From an uncultured Clostridia bacterium (GTDB lineage: Bacteria; Bacillota; Clostridia; Christensenellales; Borkfalkiaceae), in the NCBI GenBank assembly GCA_947597925.1, contig CANQFA010000001.1:1-64000 (forward strand): a stretch of DNA of 64,000 nt, written 5' to 3'. Shown in pieces: positions 24,529-33,183 of the stretch. The notes beneath the pieces were generated by a model. The model was not told the origin of the DNA, ran no database searches, and saw only the letters and a program-made list of their open reading frames with translations. Every line of letters begins with the position of its first letter. The first letter of the stretch is position 1. Made by a program: the position numbers and the translations under genes.

Positions 24529-24960
24529 ATGAAAACCTACATGGCGAACGCTCAGACCGTTGAGAGAAAGTGGTACGTCGTCGATGCGACGGGCCTTCCC
24601 CTCGGCAGATTGGCTTCCAAGGTCGCGTCCATTCTCCGCGGCAAAAACAAGCCGACCTTCACTCCCAACGTGGATACGGGCGATTTTGTGATCATCATCA
24701 ACAGTGACAAGGTAGTTCTCACGGGCAAGAAGCTCGAGAACAAGTTCTATCGCTATCATACGGGCTATATCGGCGGACTCAAGGAGATCCCCTACGGCAA
24801 GATGATGGCGGAGCGCAGCGACCTCGCGGTCTACGAAGCCGTGCGCGGCATGCTCCCCAAAAATTCTCTCGGCAGACAGATGATCAAGAAGCTGAGAGTG
24901 TATAAGGGTGCAGAGCATAACCACGCGGCCCAGAAGCCCGAACCGCTGAAATTATTTTAA
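24529..24960 (+). CDS. rplM: 50S ribosomal protein L13
   Basis: 143 residues, normal. It begins [20 protein letters not shown], keeps [16 protein letters not shown], and ends ...[17 protein letters not shown] as in other L13 proteins. It is an early-assembling large-subunit protein. AAGGAG precedes ATG 24529. It is followed by rpsI after 16 nt, the universal rplM-rpsI pair. Confidence 0.98.
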   Translation: MKTYMANAQTVERKWYVVDATGLPLGRLASKVASILRGKNKPTFTPNVDTGDFVIIINSDKVVLTGKKLENKFYRYHTGYIGGLKEIPYGKMMAERSDLAVYEAVRGMLPKNSLGRQMIKKLRVYKGAEHNHAAQKPEPLKLF

Positions 24961-24976
24961 GGTGAGGAAATAAGAC

Positions 24977-25390
24977 ATGGCGAAAGCAGCGATCAAGAAG
25001 AAGTTACAGTTCTGGGGAACGGGAAGAAGAAAGAAGGCCATCGCGAGAGTGCGCCTCCTTCCCGCCGGCAGCGGCACCATCGTGATCAACGACCGTCCGC
25101 TTGAGGACTATTTCCCGCAGGGCACGACGCAGTATGTCGTCAAGCAGCCCCTCGTCGAGACGGGCGCCGAAGGCAAGTACGATATCTTCGTAAATGTCAT
25201 CGGCGGCGGCTTCACGGGACAGGCGGGCGCCATCCGTCTCGGCATCGCGAGAGCACTTCTCGAGGCTGAACCCGAGACCCGTCCCGCCCTCAAGAAGGCA
25301 GGCTTCCTCACGAGAGACCCCCGCGTCAAGGAGCGCAAGAAGTACGGCCTCAAGAAGGCACGCAGAGCGCCCCAGTTCTCCAAGAGATGA
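24977..25390 (+). CDS. rpsI: 30S ribosomal protein S9
   Basis: 137 residues. It has [20 protein letters not shown] at the start and the invariant basic C-terminus [12 protein letters not shown], whose last residues contact P-site tRNA. GGTGAGG precedes ATG 24977. It is the second gene of the rplM-rpsI operon and is followed by a strong terminator. Confidence 0.98.
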   Translation: MAKAAIKKKLQFWGTGRRKKAIARVRLLPAGSGTIVINDRPLEDYFPQGTTQYVVKQPLVETGAEGKYDIFVNVIGGGFTGQAGAIRLGIARALLEAEPETRPALKKAGFLTRDPRVKERKKYGLKKARRAPQFSKR

Positions 25391-25394
25391 CAAG

Positions 25395-25420
25395 AAAACC
25401 GACCCCGCAGGGTCGGTTTT
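25395..25420. terminator. terminator after rpsI, bidirectional
   Basis: An 11-bp perfect stem (AAAACCGACCC 25395-25405, GGGTCGGTTTT 25410-25420), 4-nt loop, with T-runs on both strands. It also serves the small minus-strand gene ending at 25422. Confidence 0.9.
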
Positions 25421-25421
25421 T

Positions 25422-25679
25422 TCATGGAGAAGGCTTGTGTTTTGCCTTGCCTGCCACCGCATCGTGCCGCGCGAGAAAGTCGCCGAGCGCATTCGCGGGT
25501 GCGGAAGGAAGGGGCGCGGGCGTTCCGTCGTAGGCGGGCGGCGCGAAGGAGGGGTCGGGCACGCGGCCCCCGCGCGTCTCCTCTTTGGGCTCTTCCTTTT
25601 CGGGAGGGGAGGGCTTTTCCGCGGCGGCGGCCATGGCGGAGAGGGCGTCGAGCAGTTCGAAGATGCCGAATTTTTCCAT
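25422..25679 (-). CDS. small proline/glutamate-rich protein, unknown
   Basis: 85 residues: a hydrophobic/helical N-terminus (MEKFGIFELLDALSAMAAAA), then a Pro/Glu/Lys-rich low-complexity stretch and a C-terminus LGDFLARHDAVAGKAK. AAGGAG lies 8 nt before ATG 25679, which favours this over the longer frame starting at 25751. The FGIFELLDALS start resembles short hypothetical proteins seen in Clostridia, but I cannot name a family. It is alone on its strand and convergent with rpsI. Confidence 0.65.
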   Translation of the reverse strand: MEKFGIFELLDALSAMAAAAEKPSPPEKEEPKEETRGGRVPDPSFAPPAYDGTPAPLPSAPANALGDFLARHDAVAGKAKHKPSP

Positions 25680-25790
25680 ACGAGACTCCTTTTCAGGCAG
25701 ATTTCGGGGCGGAAAGGGCGGGAAAGTGCGCAAATTTCCCCTTCCGCACAAATTTTTTCAAAGAAAAGCGCAAGTCGGGCGAGTTTTTGA

Positions 25791-25819
25791 TTGCAAAAAA
25801 CCTCGCTTTAGTTTATAAT
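25791..25819 (+). promoter_or_regulatory. promoter of the 777-residue lipoprotein gene
   Basis: -35 TTGCAA (25791-25796), 17-bp spacer, perfect -10 TATAAT (25814-25819), 53 bp before the start. Confidence 0.75.
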
Positions 25820-25871
25820 GAAGAATGTATCGTTAGAACCTATTTTCCGAAAAACGGAAGGATCATAGAAT

Positions 25872-28205
25872 ATGCGTAAATCTGTAAAAAGAATGTTGGC
25901 TGTTGCCGCGGCTGCGGCGCTCTCGGCAGGCGTGCTCTCTCTCGGCGCCTGCACGGACACGCCCATCACGGCAAGCGGAATGCCCTCGGGCTACGAAAAT
26001 GTGGCGTCCAACGGCGGATTCGTCGTGTCGGTGGGGGATTCCTATTACTTCATCAACGGCAAAGAGGACTACACCGCGGACAACTCCTACGGCACCCCCG
26101 TAAAGGGCTCCCTCATGCGCGTCAAGAAGACGGAGCTCGGGGACAATAAGGCCGAGACGGTCATCCCCTCCCTCATGGTGGCGGGGGACTATACGGCGGG
26201 ACTCTTCGTGTACGGCGACCGCGTGTACTACGCGACCCCCACGAACAGCCGCAATACCTCGGGCGAGATCGAGAACTCCTATCTCGACTTCAAGAGCGCC
26301 AAGCTCGACGGGTCGGATATCCGCGACGTCCTCCGTCTCGAGTCCAATACGACGGTCTACCGCTATGTGCAGCCCGAGAAAGGGGGGACCGTCTATCTCC
26401 TCTATGTCGAGGGGTCCTCTTCGTACACCCTCCACTCCTACAATCTCGACACAAAGACGGACACCGTGCTCTTCGAGGACGCCACCTCCTATGAGCTCGA
26501 CGCCCGCGATGTGACCAATCCCGTCGTCTACTACACCATGTCCGTGACCGCCGACCTCGGAAGCGACGCGGCCCTCGCACAGCCCTACAATCAGATCTAC
26601 CGCGTCTCCGCAGAGACGACGGAGGTCCCCGCGGGCTATGCCTACGGCGAAGAGGACTACTGGGATATGGACTGGCTCAAGGAAAACGGCGACGGCGAGA
26701 TCCCCTATACCAACCTCGGGACGCTCGTCCTCGACGGGCGCGGCAGTGCGCAGGACAAGTCGGACTTCAACCATACCTCCCTGGAAAATACCGCGCTCAG
26801 GGCCCCGCTCGGCTATACCTATTCTCTCCGCAGCTATCAGGAGGGCGCCCTCTACTACACCCTCACCGAAGTGACGGGAAATGAGATCGCCAACCTCTAC
26901 TATCTGCCCGAGACCCTCCTCACCGACAGCTGGGAGAGCGCGGAGAGCGCGGATGCGGGCACCAAGAAGGCCGAGCTCGTCGCCTCCAAGTACATCCTCG
27001 ACACCAAGGCGACGGATGCCGCCTCCACCTATTTCTTCACCAAGGAGGGCAAGCACGCCTTCTTCTACGCCGCGACGGAGAATCTCTTCTATGCCGAGAT
27101 GGACGGCGCGGGAAATATCGCTTCCGAGCTCTGCATCGCAAAGGGCATCGGCACGCCCACCATCCTCAGCGTCGACATGACGTCGTCCGACAAGTATGAG
27201 TACGTCTACTTCACCCACACGAACGGCAGCGGCACCTCGGTGGAGCGCGCCGTCTTCAACGGGACGGAGGAGAACTACCGCAACCTCACCTATACCGACG
27301 ACGCGGGCGAGCACGACAATACGCCCTTCGTCTCCCGCAAGGTCCTCGACCTGCAGCACGCGACGTCGTGGTATCCCTATGAGCTCATCGACGGCCTCGT
27401 CTTCTATGCCGACGCAGAATCCATCGGGGGCACCTCCTATAACTACATCTCCGTCTTCGACTTAAACGGCGAAAACGGCATCATGGACAACAAGGAGCTC
27501 AAGGAGGTCAACGACAGGTACGACTCCGTGGTGAATGCCTCCGACAAGGAGAAGGGGCTCTTCGCCAAGCTCAACGACGTCTTCGGCAACTCCGACCTCT
27601 CCGACGCCATCCGCTACTACTTCTATACGGGCGAGACGAAGTTCTTCGAGGAGAACATCAAGGAAGCGACCGAGACATACGGACAGAAGGAATATTCCCT
27701 CTACACCGAGGACGAGCAGGCGGCCTTCGAGGCCTTCACGAAGAATGAAGCCTATGAGCTCTCGGGCAAGACCGTCTTCTCTGCCGACGACTATAAGGGC
27801 TACCGCACCTACGACGGATTCCGCACCAAGCTCGGCAGCTGGAACGAGGCGGACACCGAGGCCTATGAAGACTACTGGAAGACGAGCGGGCTCAACTACT
27901 ACAACCCGCCCGCAGAGACCGAGACGGGCCTCGCATGGTGGGCATGGCTCCTCATCGCCCTCGCCATCGCCGTCGTCGTGGCGGCCGTAGCTATCGTCAT
28001 CGTCGCCCTCGTCTTCTCCAAGAAAAAGAAGGCGGCGGCCGAGCCCGTCAAGCGCCGCGCCGTCGACACCACGGACAACCGCGACATCGACGTCTATGCC
28101 GACGATCCCACCGAGCCCGAGGTCCCCGAAGCGCCCGCAGAAGCGGCTGAGGAGCCCGCCGAAGAGCCTTCCGAAGAGCTTGCAGAGAACCCCGAAGAGG
28201 AATAA
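25872..28205 (+). CDS. large surface lipoprotein with C-terminal TM anchor, unknown
   Basis: 777 residues. A signal peptide with lipobox LSLGAC (Cys at about 27) is followed by about 640 residues with repeated beta units of the form YYxxNG / VYYATP / GLVFYADAES, which suggests a DUF5050-like propeller. A strong TM helix follows (WWAWLLIALAIAVVVAAVAI, about 693-712), then a basic stop-transfer cluster and an acidic Pro/Glu-rich cytoplasmic tail. Having both a lipid anchor and a C-terminal TM helix is unusual; the acidic tail could bind a cytoplasmic partner. The start ATG 25872 lacks a strong ribosome site (GGAAGGATC at 25856-25864). Function unknown. Confidence 0.8.
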   Translation: MRKSVKRMLAVAAAAALSAGVLSLGACTDTPITASGMPSGYENVASNGGFVVSVGDSYYFINGKEDYTADNSYGTPVKGSLMRVKKTELGDNKAETVIPSLMVAGDYTAGLFVYGDRVYYATPTNSRNTSGEIENSYLDFKSAKLDGSDIRDVLRLESNTTVYRYVQPEKGGTVYLLYVEGSSSYTLHSYNLDTKTDTVLFEDATSYELDARDVTNPVVYYTMSVTADLGSDAALAQPYNQIYRVSAETTEVPAGYAYGEEDYWDMDWLKENGDGEIPYTNLGTLVLDGRGSAQDKSDFNHTSLENTALRAPLGYTYSLRSYQEGALYYTLTEVTGNEIANLYYLPETLLTDSWESAESADAGTKKAELVASKYILDTKATDAASTYFFTKEGKHAFFYAATENLFYAEMDGAGNIASELCIAKGIGTPTILSVDMTSSDKYEYVYFTHTNGSGTSVERAVFNGTEENYRNLTYTDDAGEHDNTPFVSRKVLDLQHATSWYPYELIDGLVFYADAESIGGTSYNYISVFDLNGENGIMDNKELKEVNDRYDSVVNASDKEKGLFAKLNDVFGNSDLSDAIRYYFYTGETKFFEENIKEATETYGQKEYSLYTEDEQAAFEAFTKNEAYELSGKTVFSADDYKGYRTYDGFRTKLGSWNEADTEAYEDYWKTSGLNYYNPPAETETGLAWWAWLLIALAIAVVVAAVAIVIVALVFSKKKKAAAEPVKRRAVDTTDNRDIDVYADDPTEPEVPEAPAEAAEEPAEEPSEELAENPEEE

Positions 28206-28225
28206 AACAAATCCCAAAAATCGAG

Positions 28226-28250
28226 ACATCCCGCTTCGGCGGGATGTTTT
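28226..28250 (+). terminator. terminator
   Basis: A 9-bp stem (ACATCCCGC 28226-28234, GCGGGATGT 28239-28247) with a TTCG loop and a T-run. Confidence 0.92.
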
Positions 28251-28336
28251 TTGGGTAAAAAAGGGGAGAAAGGGCGGCTTCCGAAAAATTTTCGGAAAAT
28301 TCTCCGAGGTTTTTCGCAAAACACCCGCGAAAACGG

Positions 28337-28365
28337 TTTACAAACGGAATCATAACTAATATAAT
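28337..28365 (+). promoter_or_regulatory. promoter of the zinc-ribbon / XRE / comFC operon
   Basis: -35 TTTACA (28337-28342), 17-bp spacer, perfect -10 TATAAT (28360-28365), 26 bp before the first start. Confidence 0.8.
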
Positions 28366-28391
28366 GTAGGGCGACTACGGAGGAGCAAACG

Positions 28392-28874
28392 ATGCATTAT
28401 ATCAAATGCCCGCGCTGCGAGCTCAACTACATCGACGCGGATGCGCAGGATTACTGCGACGTCTGTCAGAAGGAGATGAAGGGTCTCCCCACGGGGACCG
28501 AAGACATCGAGGAGGCGGAGGAAGACCTCCCCACCGAACTCTGCCCCATCTGCGGTGAAAACATGATCCGCCCCGGCGAGAAGATGTGCGAGGAGTGCCG
28601 CAAAAAGGCGGACTACGAAGAGACCGATCCCGACCCCGACGACGAGGACGACGACGAGTGGCGCGAATACCTCGACGACGACACCGACGAACTCGACGAG
28701 GACATCGATATCGGCGAGACCTACGACGAGCCCGAGGAGGAAGAGGAAGAAGACTTCTCCGAAGAGGCCGAAGAGGAGGATCTCGAGTATGTCACGGGCG
28801 ACGACATCTACCGCCTTGCGGGCGAAGATGAAGACGACGATGACGACGACAGGGGAGACGACGAGGACTTCTGA
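28392..28874 (+). CDS. double zinc-ribbon protein with acidic tail
   Basis: 160 residues. Two Cys4 zinc ribbons: CPRC/CDVC (residues 6-25) and CPIC/CEEC (about 53-74). The second half is almost entirely Asp/Glu. No membrane segment. The GGAGGAGCAAACG ribosome site precedes ATG 28392. It heads an apparent operon with an XRE regulator and comFC. Function unknown; the ribbons may bind nucleic acid or protein, and the acidic tail may mimic nucleic acid. Confidence 0.78.
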   Translation: MHYIKCPRCELNYIDADAQDYCDVCQKEMKGLPTGTEDIEEAEEDLPTELCPICGENMIRPGEKMCEECRKKADYEETDPDPDDEDDDEWREYLDDDTDELDEDIDIGETYDEPEEEEEEDFSEEAEEEDLEYVTGDDIYRLAGEDEDDDDDDRGDDEDF

Positions 28875-28894
28875 CGAGGACGCGGGAGGGGCCC

Positions 28895-29113
28895 ATGTAC
28901 GGAACAAGGATACGAGAACTCCGACTTGACAGGGGCTGGTCTCAGGAGATGCTCGCGCGGGAACTCGGCGTCACACAGATCACGGTGAGCAGGTATGAGC
29001 GGGAAGTCCTCGACCTCGGGACGGCCACGATAATCTCGCTCTGCGGCATCTTCGGCGTCTCTGCGGACTATCTTCTGGGCATCACGGACGATGACCCGAG
29101 GGACTTCCTGTGA
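28895..29113 (+). CDS. XRE-family transcriptional regulator
   Basis: 72 residues, nearly all one helix-turn-helix of XRE type (IRELRLDRGWSQEMLARELG, VTQITVSRYEREVLDLGTAT, ISLCGIFGVSADYLLGITDD). GGGAGGGGCCC precedes ATG 28895. It is 20 nt after the zinc-ribbon gene, and its TGA overlaps the GTG of comFC. It is probably a small repressor. Confidence 0.92.
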   Translation: MYGTRIRELRLDRGWSQEMLARELGVTQITVSRYEREVLDLGTATIISLCGIFGVSADYLLGITDDDPRDFL

Positions 29114-29880
29114 CCTTTCGGGAGCTCAGGGAGCGCCTGCACGAGGCAAAAGAGCGCTACGACGACACCCATAACTTTACCTGCGACATCTGCGGACGGG
29201 AGATCTTCGACGGAAGGAGGGTGTGTGCGCCCTGTCTTGCGGCATTGCCCGCCAACGACGGCAAGATCTGTCCCTTCTGCGGGCGCGCGGTCGTGGAGGA
29301 CGGCGCCTGCCTCCTCTGCAAGGACAAGCCGCTCGGCACCGAAAAGACGCGCTCTCCCTACCGCTACGAGAGGGAGGCGGCGCGGCTCGTGGTGCGCGCA
29401 AAGCGCGGACAGGCCTATCTCGCCCGCACGCTTGCGGAGCTCTCTCTGCCCCTCGCAGAGCGCGAATTTGCGGACATCGACCTCATCGTTCCCGTGCCCA
29501 TGACCGAAAGGGCGCGGAAGGAGCGGGGATATAACCAGACCGAACTCTTTGCCCACTATCTCGGCAAGGCATGGGGAAAGGAAGTCTTTACGGGCGTCAT
29601 CAAGCGCAAGGATACGGGCTCACAGAAGACGCTCGGGCGGCGCGAACGCGAGGAGAACCTCACGGGCTGCTTCCATGTCAGCAGGAGAAAGGAAGTAAAG
29701 GGCAAGCGCGTGCTCATCTTGGATGACGTCATGACGACGGGCGCGACGGTGGGCGTGCTCACCGATACCCTGAAGCGCGCGGGCGCGGCAAAGGTCTGTG
29801 CGCTCACTTTCGCCTCGGCAAAGCAATATGTCCTCTCCAAGGCGCAGCGTGCGGAGCAGGAGGGAAAGAAGGGCTCATAA
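29110..29880 (+). CDS. comFC: ComF family amidophosphoribosyltransferase-like protein
   Basis: 256 residues. An N-terminal zinc ribbon (CDICGREIF, CAPC, CPFCGR, CLLC) is followed by a phosphoribosyltransferase domain with IVPVPMTERARKERGYNQTE and the PRPP loop LILDDVMTTGATV. ComFC is involved in natural DNA uptake or later DNA handling; comFA is not in the window. The start is GTG 29110, coupled to the upstream stop. The family also occurs in non-competent species, so competence is not implied. Confidence 0.93.
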   Translation: MTFRELRERLHEAKERYDDTHNFTCDICGREIFDGRRVCAPCLAALPANDGKICPFCGRAVVEDGACLLCKDKPLGTEKTRSPYRYEREAARLVVRAKRGQAYLARTLAELSLPLAEREFADIDLIVPVPMTERARKERGYNQTELFAHYLGKAWGKEVFTGVIKRKDTGSQKTLGRREREENLTGCFHVSRRKEVKGKRVLILDDVMTTGATVGVLTDTLKRAGAAKVCALTFASAKQYVLSKAQRAEQEGKKGS

Positions 29881-29999
29881 CGGGAGCCCTTCTCGCATAT
29901 GGTAGAGTAGCGGAAGGAGAGTTTCGGCAAAAGAGGAGCTTTTTCGGCAAAAAACCTCATCCTTTTCCTTCCCCATCCCTGTATGATAGAGGAGTAAGC

Positions 30000-30770
30000 A
30001 TGCGGTTTATCACAATTCGCTTCAAGACGCTCGTCCTCTCCCTCGCCGTCCTCCTCGCGCTGTGTGCGGGGACCGCTGCGGCGGCGGGCGCGGAGGCACA
30101 GTCCGTCTATTTTGCGGGGGCGCGCTCCCTGCCCATCTATTCCGTAGAGCGGGAGGACCGCCGCGTGGCACTCTCCTTCGACTGCGCGTGGGGGGTGGAC
30201 TATACCGACTCCCTGCTCGAGACCCTCCGAAAGGAGAAGGTGCGCGCGACCTTTTTTACCGTGCAGTTTTGGGCGGAGAAATATCCCGCCTACCTCAAAA
30301 AGATCGCGGAGGGCGGACACGAGATCGGCACGCACAGCGCCACGCATCCCTACATGTCCCGCCTCACGAAGACGGAGATAGAGAAGGAGCTCACGACCTC
30401 CTCCGAGGCCATAGAAAAGGTGACGGGGCGGCGCGTGGAGCTCTTCCGCCCGCCCTACGGCGACTACGACGACCTGCTCATAGACACCGCAAACGAGATG
30501 GGGCTCTATCCCATCCAGTGGGATGTGGACTCCCTCGACTGGAAGGACCTCTCGGCGTCGGATATCGTCTCGCGCATCGTCTCGCGCGCAAAGAGCGGGA
30601 GCATCGTGCTCATGCACAACAACGGCCTGCACACCGCCGAGGCGCTGCCCATCGTCATAGACACCCTGCGGGCAAACGGGTTCGAGTTCGTCCCCATCGG
30701 CGAGCTCATCTACCGCGAGAACTACACCATCGATCACACGGGGAGGCAATTCCCCAAAAACGCGGCCTAA
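30000..30770 (+). CDS. secreted polysaccharide deacetylase (PdaB/NodB type)
   Basis: 256 residues with an N-terminal signal or anchor segment (about 8-30). The NodB domain has all metal and catalytic motifs: SFDCAWG (Asp), HSATH (metal His pair), RPPYGDYD, and LMHNNG near the end. It removes acetyl groups from a cell-wall polysaccharide; PdaB-like enzymes act in spore cortex maturation, and length and layout fit that subgroup. GGAG precedes ATG 30000. It is monocistronic or the first gene of a loose group. Confidence 0.92.
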   Translation: MRFITIRFKTLVLSLAVLLALCAGTAAAAGAEAQSVYFAGARSLPIYSVEREDRRVALSFDCAWGVDYTDSLLETLRKEKVRATFFTVQFWAEKYPAYLKKIAEGGHEIGTHSATHPYMSRLTKTEIEKELTTSSEAIEKVTGRRVELFRPPYGDYDDLLIDTANEMGLYPIQWDVDSLDWKDLSASDIVSRIVSRAKSGSIVLMHNNGLHTAEALPIVIDTLRANGFEFVPIGELIYRENYTIDHTGRQFPKNAA

Positions 30771-30827
30771 AAAGCCGACCTACAGGCAAATTTTACGGAG
30801 GGTCCGCCCTTCGGAAGGGAGATACTT

Positions 30828-31505
30828 ATGGATTCCAATACGGAAAGGAACAACAGAGTTTACATCTGCGGGGAGATCGTGTCCGAGGCGACCTTTTCGC
30901 ACGAGGTCTACGGCGAGGGATTTTACGAATTTTTCGTGCGGGTGATGCGCCTCTCGGGACAGGCGGACGTCCTGCCCGTGACCGTCTCCGAGCGGCTCAT
31001 CCACAGCCGCGAACTCAAGGTGGGGAGCACCCTCTCCGCGGTGGGGCAATTTCGCAGCTACAATAAGCTCGAGGGGGGAAAGTCCCGCCTCATGCTCACC
31101 GTGTTTGTCCGCGAACTCGTGGAGCCCACCGACCGCAATCCCAATTCCATCGTGCTCTCGGGCTATATCTGCAAGCCGCCCGTCTACCGCACGACCCCCT
31201 TTAACCGCGAGATCGCCGACATCCTCCTCGCCGTCAACCGCGCCTATAATAAGTCGGACTACATCCCCTGCATCGCGTGGGGGAGAAACGCCCGCTTCGT
31301 GCAAAATCTCAAGGTGGGCGACCGCGTGGTGCTCTCGGGCAGGATCCAGAGCCGCGAATATCAGAAGCGCTTTTCGGAGACCGATGTCGTCACCATGACC
31401 GCATACGAGGTATCCGTGTCCAAGCTCGCCGCCTATGATGCGGACGCCGCAGAGCCGAATGACACTTATGATGCCTTCTCGCCCTACGACGCCTCCTCCC
31501 AGTGA
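30828..31505 (+). CDS. single-stranded DNA-binding-like protein with two OB folds
   Basis: 225 residues, containing two consecutive SSB-like OB domains: the first from about 8 to 100 (NNRVYICGEIVSEATFSHEV), the second from about 108 to 205 (NSIVLSGYICKPPVYRTTPF, ILLAVNRAYNKSDYIPCIAWG, GDRVVLSGRIQSREYQKR). Ordinary SSB has one such fold and an acidic tip; here the tip lacks the usual DDDIPF. It is probably an accessory SSB of Clostridia, active as a monomer or dimer. Ribosome site GGAAGGGAG before ATG 30828. Confidence 0.85.
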   Translation: MDSNTERNNRVYICGEIVSEATFSHEVYGEGFYEFFVRVMRLSGQADVLPVTVSERLIHSRELKVGSTLSAVGQFRSYNKLEGGKSRLMLTVFVRELVEPTDRNPNSIVLSGYICKPPVYRTTPFNREIADILLAVNRAYNKSDYIPCIAWGRNARFVQNLKVGDRVVLSGRIQSREYQKRFSETDVVTMTAYEVSVSKLAAYDADAAEPNDTYDAFSPYDASSQ

Positions 31506-31577
31506 CGGCGCATCCTTCCTCTCCGTGTGTGCGGTCCTCTCCCGCCCATGGGGAGGATTTTATTTTTTCTCAAACGG

Positions 31578-31606
31578 TTGACAAGCCCGCCTCCGTCGTG
31601 TAAAAT
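31578..31606 (+). promoter_or_regulatory. promoter of the isochorismatase-plsC pair
   Basis: -35 TTGACA (31578-31583), 17-bp spacer, -10 TAAAAT (31601-31606), 20 bp before the start. Confidence 0.82.
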
Positions 31607-31626
31607 AGGGGAGAAAGGAGAAGACC

Positions 31627-32166
31627 ATGAAAGATACGGCGATACTTGTCATCGACATGCTCGAAGATTTCCTGTCGGGCGCACTGAAGTGTGAGCGGGC
31701 GGCTAAGACCCTCCCCCTCGCGAAGGAGTTTCTCACGCGGGCGCGCGCGGCGGGACTTCCCGTCATCTTCTGTTGCGACGCACACAGGAAGGGCATCGAC
31801 GGCGAACTTCCCCTGTGGGGAGAGCACGCCATGGCGGGCACGAAGGGCGCGGAGATCGAGGGCGAACTCGGTCCCGAAGCGGGGGACTTCACGGTGTATA
31901 AGCGCCGCTACTCCGCCTTTTTCCATACCGAACTGGACATTCTTCTGCGCGAACTCGGCATAAAGCGGGTCATCCTCTTCGGCATCCAGGCGCATATCTG
32001 CGTCCAGCACACGGCGGCGGACGCCTACTTCTACGGCTACGAAGTCTATGTCGTGCCCGAGCTCACCGAGGCCTTTACCGAGGAGAAGAAGGAAGGGGCC
32101 CTCGCGTACATGCGGGAGATGTATGCCGCAAAGGACTTCCCCGCCCGCGCGGAGTTTCCCGCATAA
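31627..32166 (+). CDS. isochorismatase-family cysteine hydrolase
   Basis: 179 residues. The catalytic triad is visible: D10 (AILVIDMLEDF), K92 (VYKRRYSAFF) and C125 (GIQAHICVQHTAADA), with the cis-peptide loop before the Cys. The family includes nicotinamidases and N-carbamoyl hydrolases. The HxH metal site typical of nicotinamidases is not obvious (DAHRKG instead), so I do not assign a substrate. AAAGGAG precedes ATG 31627. plsC follows 3 nt after the stop. Confidence 0.9.
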   Translation: MKDTAILVIDMLEDFLSGALKCERAAKTLPLAKEFLTRARAAGLPVIFCCDAHRKGIDGELPLWGEHAMAGTKGAEIEGELGPEAGDFTVYKRRYSAFFHTELDILLRELGIKRVILFGIQAHICVQHTAADAYFYGYEVYVVPELTEAFTEEKKEGALAYMREMYAAKDFPARAEFPA

Positions 32167-32169
32167 GCC

Positions 32170-32982
32170 ATGGAAAAACGGACGAAAAACGAGAAGGTGC
32201 GGGGGATCCAGACCGCACTCGAGGAGCACCGCCGCTTCGACTACGACTATATCGCATTCGGGCACAACTGGACGATGCCGGACGGAAATTTCCGCTACCG
32301 CAAGCCGTGGTATGAGTGCATCGTCACGGGCTTCTGGCGCTTCTGGATGGGCCTCCTCGCGCCCCCCTTCATCCGCCTCCTCTACGGCACGAAGACGACG
32401 GGAAGGGAGCATGTGCGCGCCCTGAAGAGGGCAAAGAAGGGGGCCATCTCCGTCTGCAACCACTTCAACTATCTCGACACCCTCTTTATCCGCGACGCCA
32501 TCGGGCACTTCGATTCCTTCCATACCATGGCGCCGTGGAACAATAAAAAGGGGCTGGGCGGGCACATCATCCGCCATGCGGGCATGTGGCCCTTTAGCGC
32601 GAATATCGCCGCCATGCGTGCACTCAACGAGGAGATGGGGCGGCAGCTCGGCAGGGGGAATATCGTCAACTTCTACGCCGAGCAGGCCATGTGGATCAAC
32701 TATCAAAAACCCCGCCCCATGAAGGAGGGCGCCTTTCACTACGCGGTGAAGTTCGGCGTGCCCGTGCTGCCCGTCTTCTGTACCTTTGACCGCAACAAGA
32801 GGGGGCATGCCCGAAAGCTCCGCATCCATATCCTTCCGCCCGTCTATCCCGACGAGACTCTCCCCCCGAAGGCGCGCGCCGCGAAGATGAAGGAAGAGGC
32901 GGAGAAAGCGTGGAGAGAATGCTACGAAGAGGCCTATAAGATGCCCCTCGAATATCTCCCCGACAAGAGAAAAAATCCATGA
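32170..32982 (+). CDS. 1-acyl-sn-glycerol-3-phosphate acyltransferase (PlsC-like)
   Basis: 270 residues. The acyltransferase HX4D block is VCNHFNYLDTLFIRDA, followed by the substrate block NIVNFYAEQAMW and VPVLPVFCTF. A hydrophobic segment near residues 60-75 gives membrane association. It transfers an acyl chain to lysophosphatidate in phospholipid synthesis. The start, 3 nt after the upstream stop, shows coupling. Confidence 0.87.
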   Translation: MEKRTKNEKVRGIQTALEEHRRFDYDYIAFGHNWTMPDGNFRYRKPWYECIVTGFWRFWMGLLAPPFIRLLYGTKTTGREHVRALKRAKKGAISVCNHFNYLDTLFIRDAIGHFDSFHTMAPWNNKKGLGGHIIRHAGMWPFSANIAAMRALNEEMGRQLGRGNIVNFYAEQAMWINYQKPRPMKEGAFHYAVKFGVPVLPVFCTFDRNKRGHARKLRIHILPPVYPDETLPPKARAAKMKEEAEKAWRECYEEAYKMPLEYLPDKRKNP

Positions 32983-33020
32983 GAAGATCCCCGCGGAAAG
33001 GGGGCCCATAAGAATTTGGA

Positions 33021-33054
33021 ATGAAGCGGTTTGGCGGTCGTCAAACCGCTTTCA
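33021..33054. repeat. palindromic hairpin, copy 1
   Basis: AAGCGGTTTG (33024-33033) and CAAACCGCTT (33042-33051) around GCGGTCGT, extended by ATGA/TCAT. A near copy with the same arms and a related loop occurs at 58764-58800, at the right end of the serine-recombinase element. No long T-run follows. It may be a family of small palindromic repeats. Confidence 0.65.
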
Positions 33055-33140
33055 TATGCCAAAAGCGGGAAGTCCGCTGAAAGAGGCAGTTGAAAAATTT
33101 TTATATTGGGGAAATCGAAAAGGACCCGAAATTGCTATAA

Positions 33141-33173
33141 AAAAATCGGCGAGAACTTTCCTCGCCGATTTTT
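33141..33173. terminator. bidirectional terminator after the glycosyltransferase gene
   Basis: A 13-bp perfect stem (AAAAATCGGCGAG 33141-33153, CTCGCCGATTTTT 33161-33173) with a 7-nt loop. Confidence 0.92.
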
Positions 33174-33183
33174 TATAGAAGGA

